Positions 62,311 through 64,000 of a stretch of DNA of 64,000 bases are shown here, one piece after another. The DNA is taken from NCBI GenBank assembly GCA_037903475.1, contig JBAJFG010000174.1, positions 372,001 to 436,000 of the forward strand. The letters are read 5' to 3'. Each line of letters starts with the position of its first letter. Positions within the stretch are counted from its first letter, which is position 1. The notes beneath the pieces are model-generated. The model made no database searches. It saw only the letters and a program-made list of their open reading frames with translations, and had not been told where the DNA came from. Source of the DNA: Ancylostoma caninum. Taxonomy: Eukaryota; Nematoda; Chromadorea; Rhabditida; Ancylostomatidae. The position numbers were made by a program, and so were the translations under genes.

Positions 62311-63221
62311 TAGGTTGAGGAATTATAAATGTCCGCTGCATTCGTTTTCCTTTCTTCCTCTATTTTCCCAGTGTCACTATGTGTATTCATGTGAAAGAAC
62401 ACTTCATGGCGCTCCAGAAGATATGCGATTTGTTTGGTACCCACCGATGTTTCACTTTTGAAAAATTATTTTCAATTGATGGCCCACCTACTCAAGGCGG
62501 ACATTGTAGATACGCGAGCCGCCAGCGGCCGAATCCTTCTCTGCCCTGTAAAGAGTCGCCATTCCTTCGAAACTGTTATAGTGTCAGATAATAGAAGAGT
62601 GTGTCTTGAGCACGCAGACAGAAAACCACACCTGCTCAGCGCCGTACAGCAGACTATTCCGAAACGTAAACCCGACAGTCACGAATGGAAGGTGACACTG
62701 CGTTTGCGGTAAAATATGAAAGAAACGTTCCGCTCAATGATGATGAATCCTGGTCAGAAGTTTACTCTGATCTCTCTGCGCCATATCAGGACCGCTTGGA
62801 CCAAGACCTCTATCGTCATGGTATCGAAACGGCGGCTACAAAACTTATCCACGACACGGTCAAAACGACACATCGCGAAAATGATCTAGAAGAGAACCAA
62901 AAAATAAGGGTGGGGAGCCCTTCCTCACCCGCCTCCTAGTCCAGGATCGGCACCATCAGACTGGCACCTATTCCTGCCGATGCATCGTTCATTAAAGGAG
63001 AAGGACTTTAAAAACTGCGGTGGAGCTAAAATTTGGGTGGGTCGCTACGACGTCTCAAAGCTCTACGATTTTGTCACGGAGGCCACTCGTTCATTTTATG
63101 GAGGAAGTAGAAGGGTCATGCAACAATTTGGGAAATACCCCTTGGATGGAGTTCTTGTGATATTGTCGTGGTAGTGTTTCAAATTTGAAGGTCAAACGGA
63201 CATTTATAATTCCTCAACCTA
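62311..63221. mobile_element. Mariner-type element, defective, about 911 bp
   Basis: The termini TAGGTTGAGGAATTATAAAT-GTCCG and CGGAC-ATTTATAATTCCTCAACCTA are perfect inverted repeats of 25 bp flanked by TA-compatible sequence. The element carries a broken transposase (see 62434-63174) and lies just downstream of exon 3 of the SLC17-type gene. Confidence 0.88.
62434..63174 (+). pseudogene. Mariner transposase relic, C-terminal part
   Basis: HADRKPHLLSAVQQTIPK (from about 62611) corresponds to the HDNARPH...VQQTI block of mariner transposases. SPGSAPSDWHLF followed by SLKEKDFKN (from about 62938) corresponds to the SPDLAPSDYHLF block and its C-terminal continuation. The catalytic Asp of HDN is replaced and the two blocks are separated by about 300 bp with frame changes, where the family has about 10 residues. 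The N-terminal DNA-binding part is missing. It cannot be active. Confidence 0.75.
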
Positions 63222-63542
63222 ATATTAATCAAAAATTTAATCAGTCACTAGTTGCCAAAAAATAACAAAAAAAAATTGGAAATCTGTCTTACACATCTTA
63301 TTGATTTTGTAGATATTGCATTTGTTTCAAGCGCTAATCCTCATTTGGGGTCCATTAGGTCGCACTGGTATAGTCATCTGTGCGGAGACACTCGCACGCG
63401 CCTCGCCATTTGCGATGCGGTCAGCTTCGAGCAGGAAGCGAGAGAGCGATCGATGCTCCACTAATACGAGAGTGTCGCGCGGCGTGCTGCGGAACGTGCG
63501 CGTGAGTCCAGAATGCTGATGCATTCAACGTAACGTATTAGG

Positions 63543-63794
63543 CAGTGGCGGACGCAGGCGGGGTGGGGCGCTCTCCCCGAGAATGGGTTGGCAAATTTTC
63601 GAAATTACTTTGCAATACAAATAAAAATCTTGTGAAAGTTTATTTTTATTATTATTTTTAATATAATTTTTATTAATTTATTATTATAGTTATGGTTTTT
63701 ATTAATTTTATTTTCGGTCTGGTTCCCCAAAACGGGGGAGACCCCACTTTTTCCCCACGCCTCCCCTCCCGCCCACTTTCTGCGTCCGCCACTG
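63543..63794. mobile_element. Intact hAT-like MITE, 252 bp, with 8-bp target duplication
   Basis: It begins CAGTGGCGGACGCAG and ends CTGCGTCCGCCACTG... read as TGCGTCCGCCACTG. It is flanked on both sides by GTATTAGG, an 8-bp direct repeat as expected for hAT elements. The GC-rich ends enclose an AT-rich centre with no ORF. This copy provides the empty-site reference for the Helitron insertion at 51345. Confidence 0.9.
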
Positions 63795-64000
63795 GTATTA
63801 GGTTATTAAGAAGGTAACAATGGAAGCTGTAGTATGTATATAATACTCTAGGAAATCGTCAACTCCTACTGCCACTGTTCTTCATGAAGATGCGTCCCAA
63901 AAATTCGTAGGCTTCCTCTTGAAATTCGTCCTATTCTCATAGTCTTAGTGGTTCCCTTGTGTTTTCAAGGGTGTGGACGATAATTTGATTTTTCGATGAT
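63795..64000. other. Window end, nothing recognised
   Basis: No exon of the SLC17-type gene or other feature could be identified in this last stretch. Confidence 0.4.

Overview
This is eukaryotic DNA, most likely from a clade V (strongylid or hookworm-like) nematode. The genes are split into short exons by GT...AG introns ending in TTTCAG or TTTTAG, intergenic DNA is long and AT-rich, and inverted-repeat transposons are everywhere. The best-supported gene is the nematode-type UDP-glucuronate decarboxylase sqv-1. The species itself cannot be fixed from the sequence.

Layout. 1-10.5 kb: the right arm of a large foldback transposon, nested MITEs, a possible cysteine-rich gene fragment (about 3.0-4.6 kb) and otherwise no recognisable gene. 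10.6-16.0 kb (+): an eight-exon membrane-anchored short-chain dehydrogenase/reductase (314 aa). 16.3-30.3 kb (-): a six-exon gene, convergent with the SDR gene, for an unfamiliar acidic 453-aa protein with a hydrophobic segment near each end. Its first and last introns each hold a 2,478-bp foldback element, and the two copies look identical by eye. 30-36 kb: no confident gene; MITEs and weak ORFs. 36.2-38.3 kb (-): a seven-exon coiled-coil protein of 379 aa, tentatively ATRIP-like. 38.8-44.5 kb (-): sqv-1, eleven exons, about 430 aa, with a signal anchor, GxGxxG-type motif and YxxxK. The two minus-strand genes are about 0.47 kb apart with an AATAAA between them, which fits a nematode operon. 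44.5-61.7 kb: repeats only. These include tRNA-like inverted repeats, a Helitron carrying a 50-bp minisatellite and inserted precisely between A and T of an hAT-like MITE, a perfect 37-bp hairpin and a mariner relic. 61.8-62.3 kb (+): the first three exons of an SLC17-type major-facilitator transporter, with a dead mariner and an intact hAT MITE downstream.

I found no rRNA, convincing tRNA, CRISPR array or bacterial-type operon. The genes do not form one pathway: sqv-1 makes UDP-xylose for proteoglycans, the SDR is a lipid or retinoid/steroid-type oxidoreductase, and the SLC17 protein is an anion transporter. All exon models were assembled by hand from splice consensus and reading-phase agreement. 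No alignment or database search was run.
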